Source: Corynebacterium jeikeium
GTDB taxonomy: Bacteria; Actinomycetota; Actinomycetes; Mycobacteriales; Mycobacteriaceae
Length of the DNA stretch: 64,000 nt
Direction of reading: 5' to 3'
NCBI RefSeq assembly: GCF_000738175.1
Contig: NZ_JFCH01000059.1
Coordinates: 98,572 to 162,571 of the forward strand
In this document: piece after piece, positions 23,477 through 32,118 of the stretch
Layout of the letters: the number at the start of each line of letters is the position of its first letter
Position numbering within the stretch: position 1 is the first letter of the stretch
The notes under the pieces: generated by a model
The model's database searches: none
Told to the model about the DNA's origin: nothing
What the model saw: the letters and a program-made list of their open reading frames with translations, nothing else
Made by a program: the position numbers and the translations under genes

Positions 23477-24327
23477 CCGCGAGTGCGAGTTCGGTAGGCC
23501 GCCCAACCTTCGGCGAGCGCTTCCTGGAGCGTTCCCAGAACCACGGACAGCTCTGTGTGGGCATGGATCCGCACGTGGGCATCCTGGAGGACTGGGGGTT
23601 GAAGGCCGACGTGGCCGGACTGGAGGCCTTCAGCAAGACCTGCGTGGAGGCCTTCGCGGACGTTGCCTGTGTGGTCAAGCCCCAGGTGGCCTTCTATGAG
23701 CAATTCGGCTCGGCTGGTTTGGCCGTGCTGGAACGCTCGATCGCGGAACTGCGCAAGGCCGGGGTGTTGGTTATTGCCGACGCCAAGCGCGGCGACATCG
23801 GTTCGACCATGGCCGGGTACGCACGGGCGTGGTTGGATCCAGACTCCCCGCTATGCAGTGACGCTGTGACCGTATCCCCGTGGTTGGGCTTCGACTCCCT
23901 CCGCCCCGTCATCGACCTCGGAGAGCAGCACGGCAGGGGAGTGATCGTCTTGGCCGCCACCTCCAACCCGGAGGCGCGGGGCCTGCAACGCTCCCACTTC
24001 GACGGCACAGACACGAACTTGGCCCAGTACATTGTGGACCGCGTGGCCGCGGAAAACTCCCAGCATCCTGGGGCTGGCAACCTCGGCGTGGTCGTCGGCG
24101 CGACTCTGGCAGAGCCGCCGCGCTTGGACGAGGTGGGTGGCATGGTTCTGATGCCGGGAGTCGGCGCCCAAGGAGGTACCATGGACGATGTGCGACGTAT
24201 CGCCGGGGGAGACCAGACGGCGTCACTAGTATCGCCCAACGTTTCCCGCGGCGTACTGCGCGCAGGGCCTAAGGTTGCGGACCTGCGAAACGCCGTGGCC
24301 GAGCAGGCGGCAACGCTACGGCTCTAG
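23473..24327 (+). CDS. pyrF: Orotidine 5'-phosphate decarboxylase (long, type 2)
   Basis: 284 residues from a GTG that overlaps the carB stop; this gives [17 protein letters not shown]. The catalytic Lys/Asp array is in [14 protein letters not shown], and the phosphate site is in [11 protein letters not shown]. It is the longer actinobacterial form rather than the 230-residue enzyme. It carries out the last step to UMP. The motif copy GGCGTCACTAG at 24219 is coded by TCA CTA GTA, three uncommon codons in a row. Confidence 0.96.
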
Positions 24328-24666
24328 CGCTGTGGCTTTCGGCCCCGTGTTCTGATGGCCATAATCGGCCATTAGCAGGGGCTTTTGCTGTTCTTCATGG
24401 ATTCAGGTGTTACACTGATACTCATTGTTTGAAAGCTGCTCGCGTAGCGCCCCGCCTGCACATATAGGCGGTTCGGGTGAAGCGTGTACAGTAGCCGAGA
24501 ACATGAGTCCGAAAAATGAATCTCGGTGTGTCAGCTTGGCATTTTTAACCGAGAGGATTTAATATCCAGCGTTGCTTGGAATACCGTTTGGTCTCTACAG
24601 CATGCTGGTTATAGACCAGAAAAACTTTCCATCCTTTAAGACGAGAAAAATTTAACGGAGGCACCC
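24328..24666 (+). promoter_or_regulatory. Long structured leader / control region of mihF (no gene seen)
   Basis: A 339-base stretch without a convincing ORF. It holds an inverted repeat ATGGCC / GGCCAT at 24355-24372 (possible end-of-operon hairpin). An extended -10, TGTTACACT, lies at 24408-24416. A 6-bp hairpin CCGCCT / AGGCGG spans 24452-24471. A second -10-like TACAGT is at 24487-24492. A further stem TGGTCT / AGACCA at 24589-24618 encloses the palindrome CAGCATGCTG. Transcription from the first promoter would give a leader of about 240 bases. Confidence 0.55.
24355..24388 (+). terminator. Possible terminator region after pyrF
   Basis: A 6-bp stem (ATGGCC / GGCCAT, loop ATAATC) is followed by a second weak fold AGCA / TGCT enclosing GGGGCTTTT. 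The T-run is short and inside the second fold, so this is a tentative call. Confidence 0.3.
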
Positions 24667-24987
24667 GTGGCACTTCCCCAGTTGACCGATGAGCAGCGCG
24701 CAGCAGCGCTGAAGAAGGCAGCCGAGGCACGCAAGGCACGCGCAGAACTGCGCGAGAAGCTGAAGCGTGGCGGCACCGACCTGAAGCAGGTCCTGAAGGA
24801 CGCCGAGACCGACGAGACCCTGGGCAAGATGAAGGTTTCCGCCCTGCTGGTTTCCCTGCCGAAGGTTGGCAAGGTGAAGGCCAAGGAGATCATGGAGCAG
24901 CTGGAGATCGCCGAGACCCGTCGTATCCGCGGCCTGGGTGACCGTCAGCGCCGTGCGCTGCTGGAGCACTTCGGTTTCGAGGAATAG
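24667..24987 (+). CDS. mihF: Integration host factor, actinobacterial type (mIHF)
   Basis: 106 residues, Lys/Arg/Ala-rich. A long charged N-terminal helix ([20 protein letters not shown]) leads to the helix-two-turn-helix core ([21 protein letters not shown] and [20 protein letters not shown]). It is a nucleoid protein that binds DNA with little sequence specificity, needed for phage integration and nucleoid shaping in mycobacteria. GTG start after ACGGAGG. Codon use is strongly biased, as for an abundant protein. gmk starts two bases after its stop. Confidence 0.96.
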   Translation: MALPQLTDEQRAAALKKAAEARKARAELREKLKRGGTDLKQVLKDAETDETLGKMKVSALLVSLPKVGKVKAKEIMEQLEIAETRRIRGLGDRQRRALLEHFGFEE

Positions 24988-24989
24988 TC

Positions 24990-25556
24990 TTGAACCCGGA
25001 CCTGAATAGCGGACGGATCGTCGTACTGGCGGGCCCATCTGCGGTGGGGAAGTCCACCGTCGTGCGGCGCCTGCGCACCGACGTTCCGGACCTGTTTTTC
25101 AGTGTGTCCATGACCACCCGCGACCCGCGTCCCGGCGAGATCGACGGCGAGGATTACATCTACGTCACCCGCGAACAGTTCGAACAGAACATTGCGGCAG
25201 ACAAGATGCTGGAATGGGCGGAGATCCACGGAGGCCTACAGCTTTCCGGCACGCCGCGCGAGCCTATCGAAAAGGCGCTGGCTGATTCCCGTCCTGTGCT
25301 TGTCGAGGTAGATCTCGAGGGTGCACGTAACGTCAAGAAGATGCTGCCCGAGGTGCAGACCGTCTTCCTGGCTCCGCCGTCGTGGGAGGAGCTGGTTGAC
25401 CGCCTGACCGGCCGTGGCACCGAGACTCAGGACGTCATCGAGCGCCGACTGCAGACTGCGAAGGTCGAGATGGCTTCGCAGTCCGAGTTTGACCACGTGG
25501 TTGTGAACGACGACGTGGATGAGGCCGTGGCGGCCATCAGCGACATCCTCCGCTAG
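24990..25556 (+). CDS. gmk: Guanylate kinase
   Basis: 188 residues with a TTG start, chosen because it lies directly after mihF and gives [22 protein letters not shown]. The P-loop is GPSAVGKST at about residues 15-23. GMP-binding [18 protein letters not shown] and the lid [17 protein letters not shown] follow. It converts GMP to GDP. The mihF-gmk-rpoZ-coaBC-metK-priA order is conserved in actinobacteria. No separate ribosome site is seen, so translation may be coupled to mihF. Confidence 0.95.
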   Translation: MNPDLNSGRIVVLAGPSAVGKSTVVRRLRTDVPDLFFSVSMTTRDPRPGEIDGEDYIYVTREQFEQNIAADKMLEWAEIHGGLQLSGTPREPIEKALADSRPVLVEVDLEGARNVKKMLPEVQTVFLAPPSWEELVDRLTGRGTETQDVIERRLQTAKVEMASQSEFDHVVVNDDVDEAVAAISDILR

Positions 25557-25652
25557 TCGAGACGCAGAAGGGGCCGTGGCAAACACGCCAGTCCCGCGCT
25601 TTAAAGAACTGAATACATAATCAAACAACCCACCAAAGAAAAGGTGAATACC

Positions 25653-25934
25653 GTGGAAAACCAGGACGTGAATGCGAACGACAGCGTATTCGATCCTCCT
25701 GTAGGCATCACCAATCCACCGATCGACGAGCTGCTGACGAAGGTTTCCTCCAAGTACGCTTTGGTCATCTTTGCCGCTAAGCGCGCACGTCAGATCAACG
25801 ACTACTTCCAGACGGTCGACGAGGGCGTCTTCGAGTTCGTCGGACCTCTGGTGACCCCGGATGTTCACGAGAAGCCGCTGTCCATCGCCCTGCGCGAGAT
25901 TAACCGCGATCTGTTGGAACACACCGAGGGTTAA
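25653..25934 (+). CDS. rpoZ: RNA polymerase omega subunit
   Basis: 93 residues from this GTG, which has AAAAGG six bases upstream; another GTG at 25644 would add three residues but sits on the ribosome site. The omega signature is [33 protein letters not shown], followed by the actinobacterial C-terminal part ([23 protein letters not shown]). It aids assembly and stability of RNA polymerase. The 96 bases after gmk are A-rich with no further feature. Confidence 0.94.
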   Translation: MENQDVNANDSVFDPPVGITNPPIDELLTKVSSKYALVIFAAKRARQINDYFQTVDEGVFEFVGPLVTPDVHEKPLSIALREINRDLLEHTEG

Positions 25935-25940
25935 ACCAGC

Positions 25941-25946
25941 TAGGCT
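25941..25946 (+). promoter_or_regulatory. -10 element (TAGGCT) for leaderless coaBC
   Basis: TAGGCT ends exactly eight bases before the coaBC GTG, with no ribosome site between. The same N8 spacing occurs before def, the PH-type protein gene and mptB. Confidence 0.5.
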
Positions 25947-25954
25947 GATTCGTT

Positions 25955-27211
25955 GTGAACGTTGCATCAGCTGAATTGAACACCAAGCCGCTCCGCGTCG
26001 TTATCGGCGTAGGGGGCGGCATTGCTGCGTATAAGGCCGCCCACCTGGTTCGCTACTTCACCGAACGCGGCCACCAGGTGCGGGTGATTCCCACTCGCTC
26101 GGCACTGAACTTTGTGGGTGCCGCCACCTTCGAGGCTCTTTCGGGCCAGCCTGTGGCGACCGATGTTTTTGACGCAGTGGACGAGGTACAGCACGTCCGT
26201 CTGGGGCAGGAGGCCGACCTGATTGTCGTGGCTCCGGCCACCGCAGACCTGATGGCCCGGATCGCCCACGGGCGTGCCGACGATCTGCTTACAGCCAGCT
26301 GCCTGGTTGCCACGTGCCCCGTGGTGCTGGCTCCGGCGATGCACACCGAGATGTGGCTGAACCCGGCGACCGTGGACAACGTTGCAACACTGCGCCGCCA
26401 CGGCCTGACGGTGCTGGATCCCGCCCACGGGCGGCTCACGGGTAAGGATACCGGCGCCGGGCGGCTGCCAGAGCCGGAGCAGATCGGCGAGCTGGCGCTC
26501 ACCGTCCTGGCAGACCGGGAGGCCTTTACCCGCGACCTCGACGGCAAGAAGGTCGTCATCAGTGCGGGTGGCACGCACGAGCCACTTGATCCCGTACGCT
26601 ACCTCGGCAACGCATCCTCGGGCCGCCAAGGCTACGCATTGGCCGAAGTTGCCGCCCAGCGCGGCGCCGAGGTCACCCTGGTGGCCGGTGTCACCGAGAA
26701 CCTGCCCACTCCCATCGGCGCCGATGTCGTGCGTGTGAAGACCGCCTGCGAGATGCAGCGGGCCGTCATGGAGCACGCACCCAATGCCGACGTTGTAGTC
26801 ATGGCCGCGGCGGTTGCCGACTACCGCCCGGCAGAGGTGGCGGGGTCGAAGATGAAGAAGGGCTCGGAAGCTGACCTGTCGACCATCCAGCTGACCGAGA
26901 ACCCGGACATTCTCGCGGGCGTGGTTGAAGCGCGCAGGCGGGGAGACGTGGCGTCCACAACAAAGATCGTGGGCTTCGCGGCAGAAACCGGCGACGAAAA
27001 CAGTACCCCGCTCGACTTCGCCCGCAAGAAGCTCGAGAAGAAGGGCTGCGACATGCTGATGTGCAACGCAGTGGGCGACGGCAAGGTCTTCGGACAGCCG
27101 GATAGTTCGGGCTGGATTCTGCGGCCGGACGGTAAGGTCACCGAGGTGCCGCAAGGGCCCAAGACCGGGGTCGCTGCCGCTATCTGGAAGGCCGTGTGCG
27201 AGACTCTCTAG
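25955..27211 (+). CDS. coaBC: Bifunctional phosphopantothenoylcysteine decarboxylase / phosphopantothenate-cysteine ligase
   Basis: 418 residues. The N-terminal CoaC flavoprotein domain (VIGVGGGIAAYKAAHLVR, then the PAMHTEMWLNPA substrate clamp) spans about 1-190. The CoaB ligase domain follows (VISAGGTHEPLDPVRYLGNASSGRQGYALAE; AAAVADYRP; KIVGFAAET). Together they make 4'-phosphopantetheine in CoA synthesis. The GTG start has no ribosome site and fits a leaderless transcript. Confidence 0.96.
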   Translation: MNVASAELNTKPLRVVIGVGGGIAAYKAAHLVRYFTERGHQVRVIPTRSALNFVGAATFEALSGQPVATDVFDAVDEVQHVRLGQEADLIVVAPATADLMARIAHGRADDLLTASCLVATCPVVLAPAMHTEMWLNPATVDNVATLRRHGLTVLDPAHGRLTGKDTGAGRLPEPEQIGELALTVLADREAFTRDLDGKKVVISAGGTHEPLDPVRYLGNASSGRQGYALAEVAAQRGAEVTLVAGVTENLPTPIGADVVRVKTACEMQRAVMEHAPNADVVVMAAAVADYRPAEVAGSKMKKGSEADLSTIQLTENPDILAGVVEARRRGDVASTTKIVGFAAETGDENSTPLDFARKKLEKKGCDMLMCNAVGDGKVFGQPDSSGWILRPDGKVTEVPQGPKTGVAAAIWKAVCETL

Positions 27212-27220
27212 GCAGCTACG

Positions 27221-27249
27221 TGACAAATACAGACAGCTTGGTCTAGTAT
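27221..27249 (+). promoter_or_regulatory. Promoter of metK
   Basis: A TGACAA hexamer (27221-27226) and TAGTAT (27244-27249) are separated by exactly 17 bases. The expected start is near 27256, giving a roughly 50-base leader that ends in AAAGGAAA before metK. A tiny inverted repeat GACTT-AA-AAGTC lies in that leader. No S-box or SAM riboswitch is recognisable. Confidence 0.6.
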
Positions 27250-27304
27250 GTGTCCATCGACTTAAAAGTCTTCAGTAATTCAAACGTATTAAAGGAAAAT
27301 CCAC

Positions 27305-28531
27305 GTGTCTTTGCGCCTGTTTAGTAGCGAGTCCGTCACCGAAGGGCACCCCGACAAGATCTGCGATGCGATCTCCGACAAGATCCTCGACGCACTGATT
27401 GCTAAGGACCCCGAGGCGCGCGTGGCCGTTGAGACCGTCGTGACCACCGGCCTGGTGCACGTCGTCGGCGAGATCCGCACCACCACCTACGTAGAGATCC
27501 CCGCGCTGGTGCGCAAGACGCTGCTGGAGATCGGCTTCAACAGCTCCGACATGGGCTTCGACGGCTCCACCTGTGGCGTCAGCGTGGCCATCGGCGAGCA
27601 GTCCCAGGAGATTGCCCAGGGTGTTGATACCGCCCTCGAGCACCGCTCGCACGACGCGGAAGGCGGCACGGAGCTGGACGAGATCGACCGCCTCGGCGCC
27701 GGCGACCAGGGGCTGATGTTCGGCTACGCCACCAACGAAACCCCGGAGTACATGCCGCTGCCGATCGCGCTGGCACACCGCTTGTCCCGCCGCCTGACGG
27801 AGGTGCGCAAGAAGGGAATCGTCCCGCACCTACGCCCCGACGGCAAGACCCAGGTGACCTTCGCCTACGACGCGGAAGGCGCCCCGGTGCGCCTGGATAC
27901 CGTCGTTGTCTCCACGCAGCACGACGCAGGCATCGAGCAGGAGTGGCTGCACGAGCAGATCCGCACTCACGTCGTACAGCACGTGCTGGACGAGGCGGGC
28001 TTAAGCGGCAACCTGGCGGATACTGACTACACCCTGCTGGTGAACCCCTCCGGCTCCTTCGTGCTGGGCGGCCCGATGGGCGACGCAGGTCTGACCGGCC
28101 GCAAGATCATCGTCGACACCTACGGCGGCATGGCCCGCCACGGCGGCGGTGCCTTCTCCGGCAAGGACCCGAGCAAGGTGGATCGCTCCGGCGCCTACGC
28201 GATGCGCTGGGTTGCCAAGAACATCGTCGCCGCCGGCCTGGCCGACCGCGCCGAGGTTCAGGTGGCCTACGCAATCGGACGCGCGACCCCGGTGGGCCTG
28301 TACGTGGAGACCTTCGGCACCGAGAAGGCACCGGTCGAGGCGATCCAGGATGCCGTTCGCCAGGTGTTCGACCTGCGTCCGGCCGCGATCCTGCAGGAGC
28401 TGGACCTGAAGCGCCCGATCTACGCCCAGACCAGCGCCTATGGCCACTTCGGCCGCACCGACCTGGACTTGCCGTGGGAGCGCACCGACAAGGTGGATGC
28501 ACTGCAGAAGGCCGTCAACGCAGCAAAGTAG
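27305..28531 (+). CDS. metK: S-adenosylmethionine synthetase
   Basis: 408 residues with a GTG start. ATP-binding [23 protein letters not shown] lies at the N-terminus; [12 protein letters not shown] is near residue 137. The Gly-rich [20 protein letters not shown] motif is near residue 282. The protein makes SAM from ATP and methionine. Full length. It has its own promoter upstream, although it lies in the gmk-to-priA run; priA follows after 21 bases. Confidence 0.98.
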   Translation: MSLRLFSSESVTEGHPDKICDAISDKILDALIAKDPEARVAVETVVTTGLVHVVGEIRTTTYVEIPALVRKTLLEIGFNSSDMGFDGSTCGVSVAIGEQSQEIAQGVDTALEHRSHDAEGGTELDEIDRLGAGDQGLMFGYATNETPEYMPLPIALAHRLSRRLTEVRKKGIVPHLRPDGKTQVTFAYDAEGAPVRLDTVVVSTQHDAGIEQEWLHEQIRTHVVQHVLDEAGLSGNLADTDYTLLVNPSGSFVLGGPMGDAGLTGRKIIVDTYGGMARHGGGAFSGKDPSKVDRSGAYAMRWVAKNIVAAGLADRAEVQVAYAIGRATPVGLYVETFGTEKAPVEAIQDAVRQVFDLRPAAILQELDLKRPIYAQTSAYGHFGRTDLDLPWERTDKVDALQKAVNAAK

Positions 28532-28552
28532 GTTGAGCAGGTTATAAGCACC

Positions 28553-30616
28553 GTGGACCAGCCCGTCGCCCGCGTACTGCCGATGCTCGGTGTGCCGCAC
28601 CTTGACCGGCTTTTCGACTACGCGGTGCCCGCGGACATGGACGCGCATGCCCAGCCGGGAGTGCGCGTCCGCGTTCGTTTCTCCGGCCGTTTGGTCGACG
28701 CGTTCGTCATTGAGCGCCGCCGCCGAAGTGACCACCCTGGCGAGCTGCGCCAGCTGGAGCGCGTAATCAGCCCCATCCAGGTTCTGCCGAAGCCCCTGTG
28801 GGAGCTCGTGAACACCCTGGCCGAGCGCTACGCGGGCGTGCGTTCGGATATCTTGCGCTCCGTCGTGCCCTCCCGCCATGCTTCGGCCGAAAAAGCGGGG
28901 TTGTTCGCCGACGGCGCGGCCTGGGTAGATCTCGGGGCCAAGCTGCAATCTGTCGAGCAGGCCGCCGCCGATTCCTACGCCGCCGCCGTGGAGGCTTTGG
29001 CGCCCTACACTCACGGCGCGGCGTACCTGTCCGCGCTTGTCGAGGGCAAGGCCGCGCGTGCTTGTTTATTGACGCCCCCAGGCCGCGACATCCCCACCCT
29101 CATCGCGGCCATCACCGCCGCCGTGGCCTGGAATACGCAGGGAAGTGTGCTGGTGGTGGCTCCCAATCAACGCCTGGTGGATCGACTGGTGGCGGGGCTG
29201 AAGGAGCACATGAACCCCGCACAGGTGATGGAGCTAACCGCGCAGGTGGGGCCGAATGCGCGCTATCGCCGCTACCTCTCAGTTCTCGCGGGACAGGCGC
29301 GCGTGGTGGTGGGCACGCGCTCTGCGGCGTTGCTGCCCGTCGTCGCGCCCCGACTGATGGTTCTGGTGGGCGAGGCTGACGACAACCTGGTGGATCCTCG
29401 CGCCCCGTACATTCACGCGCGGGAGGCGCTGGCGTTGCACGCGCAGCGCACCGGGGCGGGGCTACTGATCGCCGGGGTGCATCGCTCGGCCGAGGTGCAG
29501 CAGTGGGTGGATAGCGGGCTGGTGTGTCCGCTGCTGCCCACGCGGGAGGTACTGCGCGAGGCGATGCCGTGGATCCGGGGTATGGGGGAGACCGACAGCG
29601 CGACAGAGCGGGAGCTCCACGCGCCCGGGGCGCGCATTCCCTCCATGGGCTTCGAGGCTCTGCGCGAGTGCGTGGATAACGGCGTGCCCGCGTTGGTGCA
29701 GGTTCCGAGGCGGGGATACGCGCCCGCGCTGGCGTGTGCAAAGTGCCGCACGCCCGCCCGCTGCCGGCACTGCAACGGGCCTTTGGAGTTGTCCACGAGC
29801 GCCGAGGCCGCCCCGCCGCGCTGTCGCTGGTGTGGCCAGACTGCCGGGCTGTTCACGTGTTCCGCCTGCGGCAACCACAGCGTGCGGCTGTCCGTTATTG
29901 GCCACGACCGGACGGTGGAGGAGTTGGGGCGGGCATTCCCCGGGGTGCCGATCATCGCCAGCGGCGGCAAGCACGTGGTGGATAGCGTGCGGCTGCGCAA
30001 AAGCATCGTGGTGGCCACGCCTGGCGCAGAACCCACCGTGGAGGGTGGCCTGTATGGCGCCGCGATCCTGGTGGACCCGTGGATCCTGCTGGGCAGGCAG
30101 GATCTCCGCGCCGCAGAGACTGCGCTGCGGCACTGGATGGAGGCCGCCGCCCTCGTCGCGCCACGGAGCCAAGGCGGCAAAGTGGTCTTCGCCGGGCCAG
30201 CGAACCTGCCGACGGCTCAGCAGCTGATCCGCTGGGATCCCGTCGGATCCGCGCGCGCGGAGCTGGCGCACCGGGCCGAGGCCGCCTTCCCGCCCGCCTT
30301 TAGCGTGGCCGCGATCGACGGCACCACCTCTGCCATCGAAGCGCTCGAGGCGGCGTGGGACTTGCCCGAAGGCGCGGAAACGCTGGGGCCGGTGGAGCTG
30401 CCACCCGGCGTGCGCCTGCCCGCGGGGATCGACCCCCACGACCCGCAGGCCAGAAGGTCCGCACGCAGGCTGCTGGTGCGCGTGCCCGCCGACCAGCGGA
30501 TAGCCCTCGGCCAGGCCTTGCGCAGCGCCCAGTCGGTGCGGACCATCCACCGGGGCTCTCGAGCTGCCCAACCGGAGGCCTTGCGGGTTGTCATGGATCC
30601 CGTGCGCATCGGTTAG
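28553..30616 (+). CDS. priA: Primosomal protein N' (PriA), helicase-dead actinobacterial form
   Basis: 687 residues. The N-terminal 3'-DNA-binding domain is recognisable (RVLPMLGVPHLDRLFDYAVP). The helicase core is degenerate: where Walker A should be, the sequence reads LLTPPGRDIPT with no GKT, and the DEAH box is LVGEADDN. The Zn-binding region is intact, with paired cysteines in CAKCRTPARCRHC and CRWCGQTAGLFTCSACG. It probably marks forks for restart but cannot unwind DNA. Loss of ATPase motifs is known for actinobacterial PriA. A motif copy at 29070 is read as TTG ACG CCC, preceded by the very rare TTA. Confidence 0.93.
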   Translation: MDQPVARVLPMLGVPHLDRLFDYAVPADMDAHAQPGVRVRVRFSGRLVDAFVIERRRRSDHPGELRQLERVISPIQVLPKPLWELVNTLAERYAGVRSDILRSVVPSRHASAEKAGLFADGAAWVDLGAKLQSVEQAAADSYAAAVEALAPYTHGAAYLSALVEGKAARACLLTPPGRDIPTLIAAITAAVAWNTQGSVLVVAPNQRLVDRLVAGLKEHMNPAQVMELTAQVGPNARYRRYLSVLAGQARVVVGTRSAALLPVVAPRLMVLVGEADDNLVDPRAPYIHAREALALHAQRTGAGLLIAGVHRSAEVQQWVDSGLVCPLLPTREVLREAMPWIRGMGETDSATERELHAPGARIPSMGFEALRECVDNGVPALVQVPRRGYAPALACAKCRTPARCRHCNGPLELSTSAEAAPPRCRWCGQTAGLFTCSACGNHSVRLSVIGHDRTVEELGRAFPGVPIIASGGKHVVDSVRLRKSIVVATPGAEPTVEGGLYGAAILVDPWILLGRQDLRAAETALRHWMEAAALVAPRSQGGKVVFAGPANLPTAQQLIRWDPVGSARAELAHRAEAAFPPAFSVAAIDGTTSAIEALEAAWDLPEGAETLGPVELPPGVRLPAGIDPHDPQARRSARRLLVRVPADQRIALGQALRSAQSVRTIHRGSRAAQPEALRVVMDPVRIG

Positions 30617-30619
30617 GGT
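30614..30619 (+). promoter_or_regulatory. -10 element (TAGGGT) for leaderless def
   Basis: TAGGGT overlaps the priA stop and ends eight bases before the def ATG. A short inverted repeat, GGTTA / TAACC (30611-30627), spans the -10 and the start region. Confidence 0.45.
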
Positions 30620-30627
30620 TAATAACC

Positions 30628-31134
30628 ATGACCGTGCTTAACATGCGCTACTTCGGGGACCCGGTACTCAAGACCGTGGCAGACCCCGTCAAGCCAGAAC
30701 AGATTCAGGATGCCGGAACCCGGCGACTGGTCGAGGACATGCTAGAAACCATGGATCACTACGGGGGAGTGGGCCTGGCCGCCAACCAAATCGGCATTAC
30801 CCGCCGTATCTTCGTTTTCGACTGCGACGGCGACCGCGGCCACGTGATCAACCCCACCTGGGAGGCGGTGGGCGAGGAGACCCAGACCGGCGGCGAGGGT
30901 TGCCTTTCCATCCCCGACGTCCACGGAGACGTCACCCGCGCCCAGCGCGTGCGCCTGCGCGGGGTGACCGTGGACGGCGAGCAGGTGGATCGGGAGGTCA
31001 CGGACCTTATGGCCCGTTGCGTGCAGCACGAAACCGACCACCTGGACGGGGTGCTGTTCATTCAGCATCTCTCAACCGAACAGCGCCGCGAGGCAATGAA
31101 GCAGATCCGCGAATCGGAGTGGTTTAAGCAGTGA
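30628..31134 (+). CDS. def: Peptide deformylase
   Basis: 168 residues from this ATG (MTVLNMRYFGDPVLK). The three motifs are present: GVGLAANQIG, EGCLSIPDVHGDV (metal-binding Cys) and QHETDHLDGVLF (two metal His and the catalytic Glu). It removes the N-formyl group from new proteins. The frame is open upstream through priA but that part is unrelated. The stop overlaps the start of fmt, so the two linked formyl-methionine functions are coupled. Confidence 0.97.
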   Translation: MTVLNMRYFGDPVLKTVADPVKPEQIQDAGTRRLVEDMLETMDHYGGVGLAANQIGITRRIFVFDCDGDRGHVINPTWEAVGEETQTGGEGCLSIPDVHGDVTRAQRVRLRGVTVDGEQVDREVTDLMARCVQHETDHLDGVLFIQHLSTEQRREAMKQIRESEWFKQ

Positions 31135-32114
31135 AAATCGTCTTTGCCGGAACCCCGGAGCCGGCCGCCGTTGCCCTCGAGCACCTCATCGCCGATGAGG
31201 GCATCGAGGTCGTTGCGGTGGTTACCCAGCCGGACGCCAAGAGGGGGCGCGGCCGTAGCCTACGCCCATCGAAGGTCGCGGAGGTCGCCGAGGAGGCTGC
31301 CATCCCGACCTACAAGTGGCCGAGCCTCAAGGCCGGAACCGAGTCGGGTGACGAGGCCCGCGCCGTACTGGGGGACCTCGCAGCGCAGGGGGTAACCGCA
31401 GCCGCGGTCGTGGCCTACGGCAACCTGATCCCCAAGGACATCCTCGACGTTTTTGAGCACGGCTGGGTGAACCTGCACTACTCGCTGCTTCCACGCTGGC
31501 GCGGTGCCGCGCCCGTGCAGGCCGCCTTGGCGGCGGGCGACGAGACCACTGGCGCCTCCATCTTCCGCATCGAGGAAGGCCTGGACACCGGGCCAGTTGC
31601 CGCCCAACTGACCCAGAAGATCGGCCTTGAGGACACAGCAGACGATCTGCTGGCCAGCTTGACCTACGCCGGCCGGGAACTGTTGGCCGATACGCTCGTC
31701 GCCATGGACGAGGGCAAGGCCGAGCTCTCTGGGCAGGACGACGCGCAGGCCACCCACGCGCCAAAGATTCATCCCGCTGACGCGCAGATCGATTGGTCCC
31801 AACCTGCCGAGGTGATCCAGCGGGTTGCCCGCGCCCACACCCCGGCTCCGGGTGCGTGGACCCTGCTGGACGGCCAGCGATACAAGATCGGCATGCTGCT
31901 GCCCAGCGATCCTGCGGACGTAGCTGAGCTTGGCCCTGGCGAAGTGGTGGCGTCACCAAAAAAGGTTTTCGTTGGCACCGGCACCGGCCCGCTAGAGATC
32001 ACCCGCATCCAACCGCCGGGCAAGAAGATGATGGAAGCTGCGGCGTGGGCGCGCGGGCAGCAGGAGCTGCTGGCGGGCCGCCCGACGTTCAGCGCGCGGG
32101 AGACGGGGGAGTAA
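31131..32114 (+). CDS. fmt: Methionyl-tRNA formyltransferase
   Basis: 327 residues, GTG start overlapping the def stop. FAGTPEPAAVALEHL begins the formyl-transfer domain. The catalytic region NLHYSLLPRWRGAAPVQAAL carries the Asn/His/Asp-type signature of 10-formyl-THF enzymes. The C-terminal OB-like domain ends with ITRIQPPGKKMM. It formylates initiator Met-tRNA. It carries a motif copy at 31949 read as GCG TCA CCA AAA AAG, an A-rich codon run in a GC-rich gene. Confidence 0.96.
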   Translation: MKIVFAGTPEPAAVALEHLIADEGIEVVAVVTQPDAKRGRGRSLRPSKVAEVAEEAAIPTYKWPSLKAGTESGDEARAVLGDLAAQGVTAAAVVAYGNLIPKDILDVFEHGWVNLHYSLLPRWRGAAPVQAALAAGDETTGASIFRIEEGLDTGPVAAQLTQKIGLEDTADDLLASLTYAGRELLADTLVAMDEGKAELSGQDDAQATHAPKIHPADAQIDWSQPAEVIQRVARAHTPAPGAWTLLDGQRYKIGMLLPSDPADVAELGPGEVVASPKKVFVGTGTGPLEITRIQPPGKKMMEAAAWARGQQELLAGRPTFSARETGE

Positions 32115-32118
32115 GGCC

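Noticed and set aside
27212..27304. SAM riboswitch before metK
   Set aside because: Leader of about 50 bases with only one tiny hairpin; too short for any known SAM riboswitch class I can recognise.
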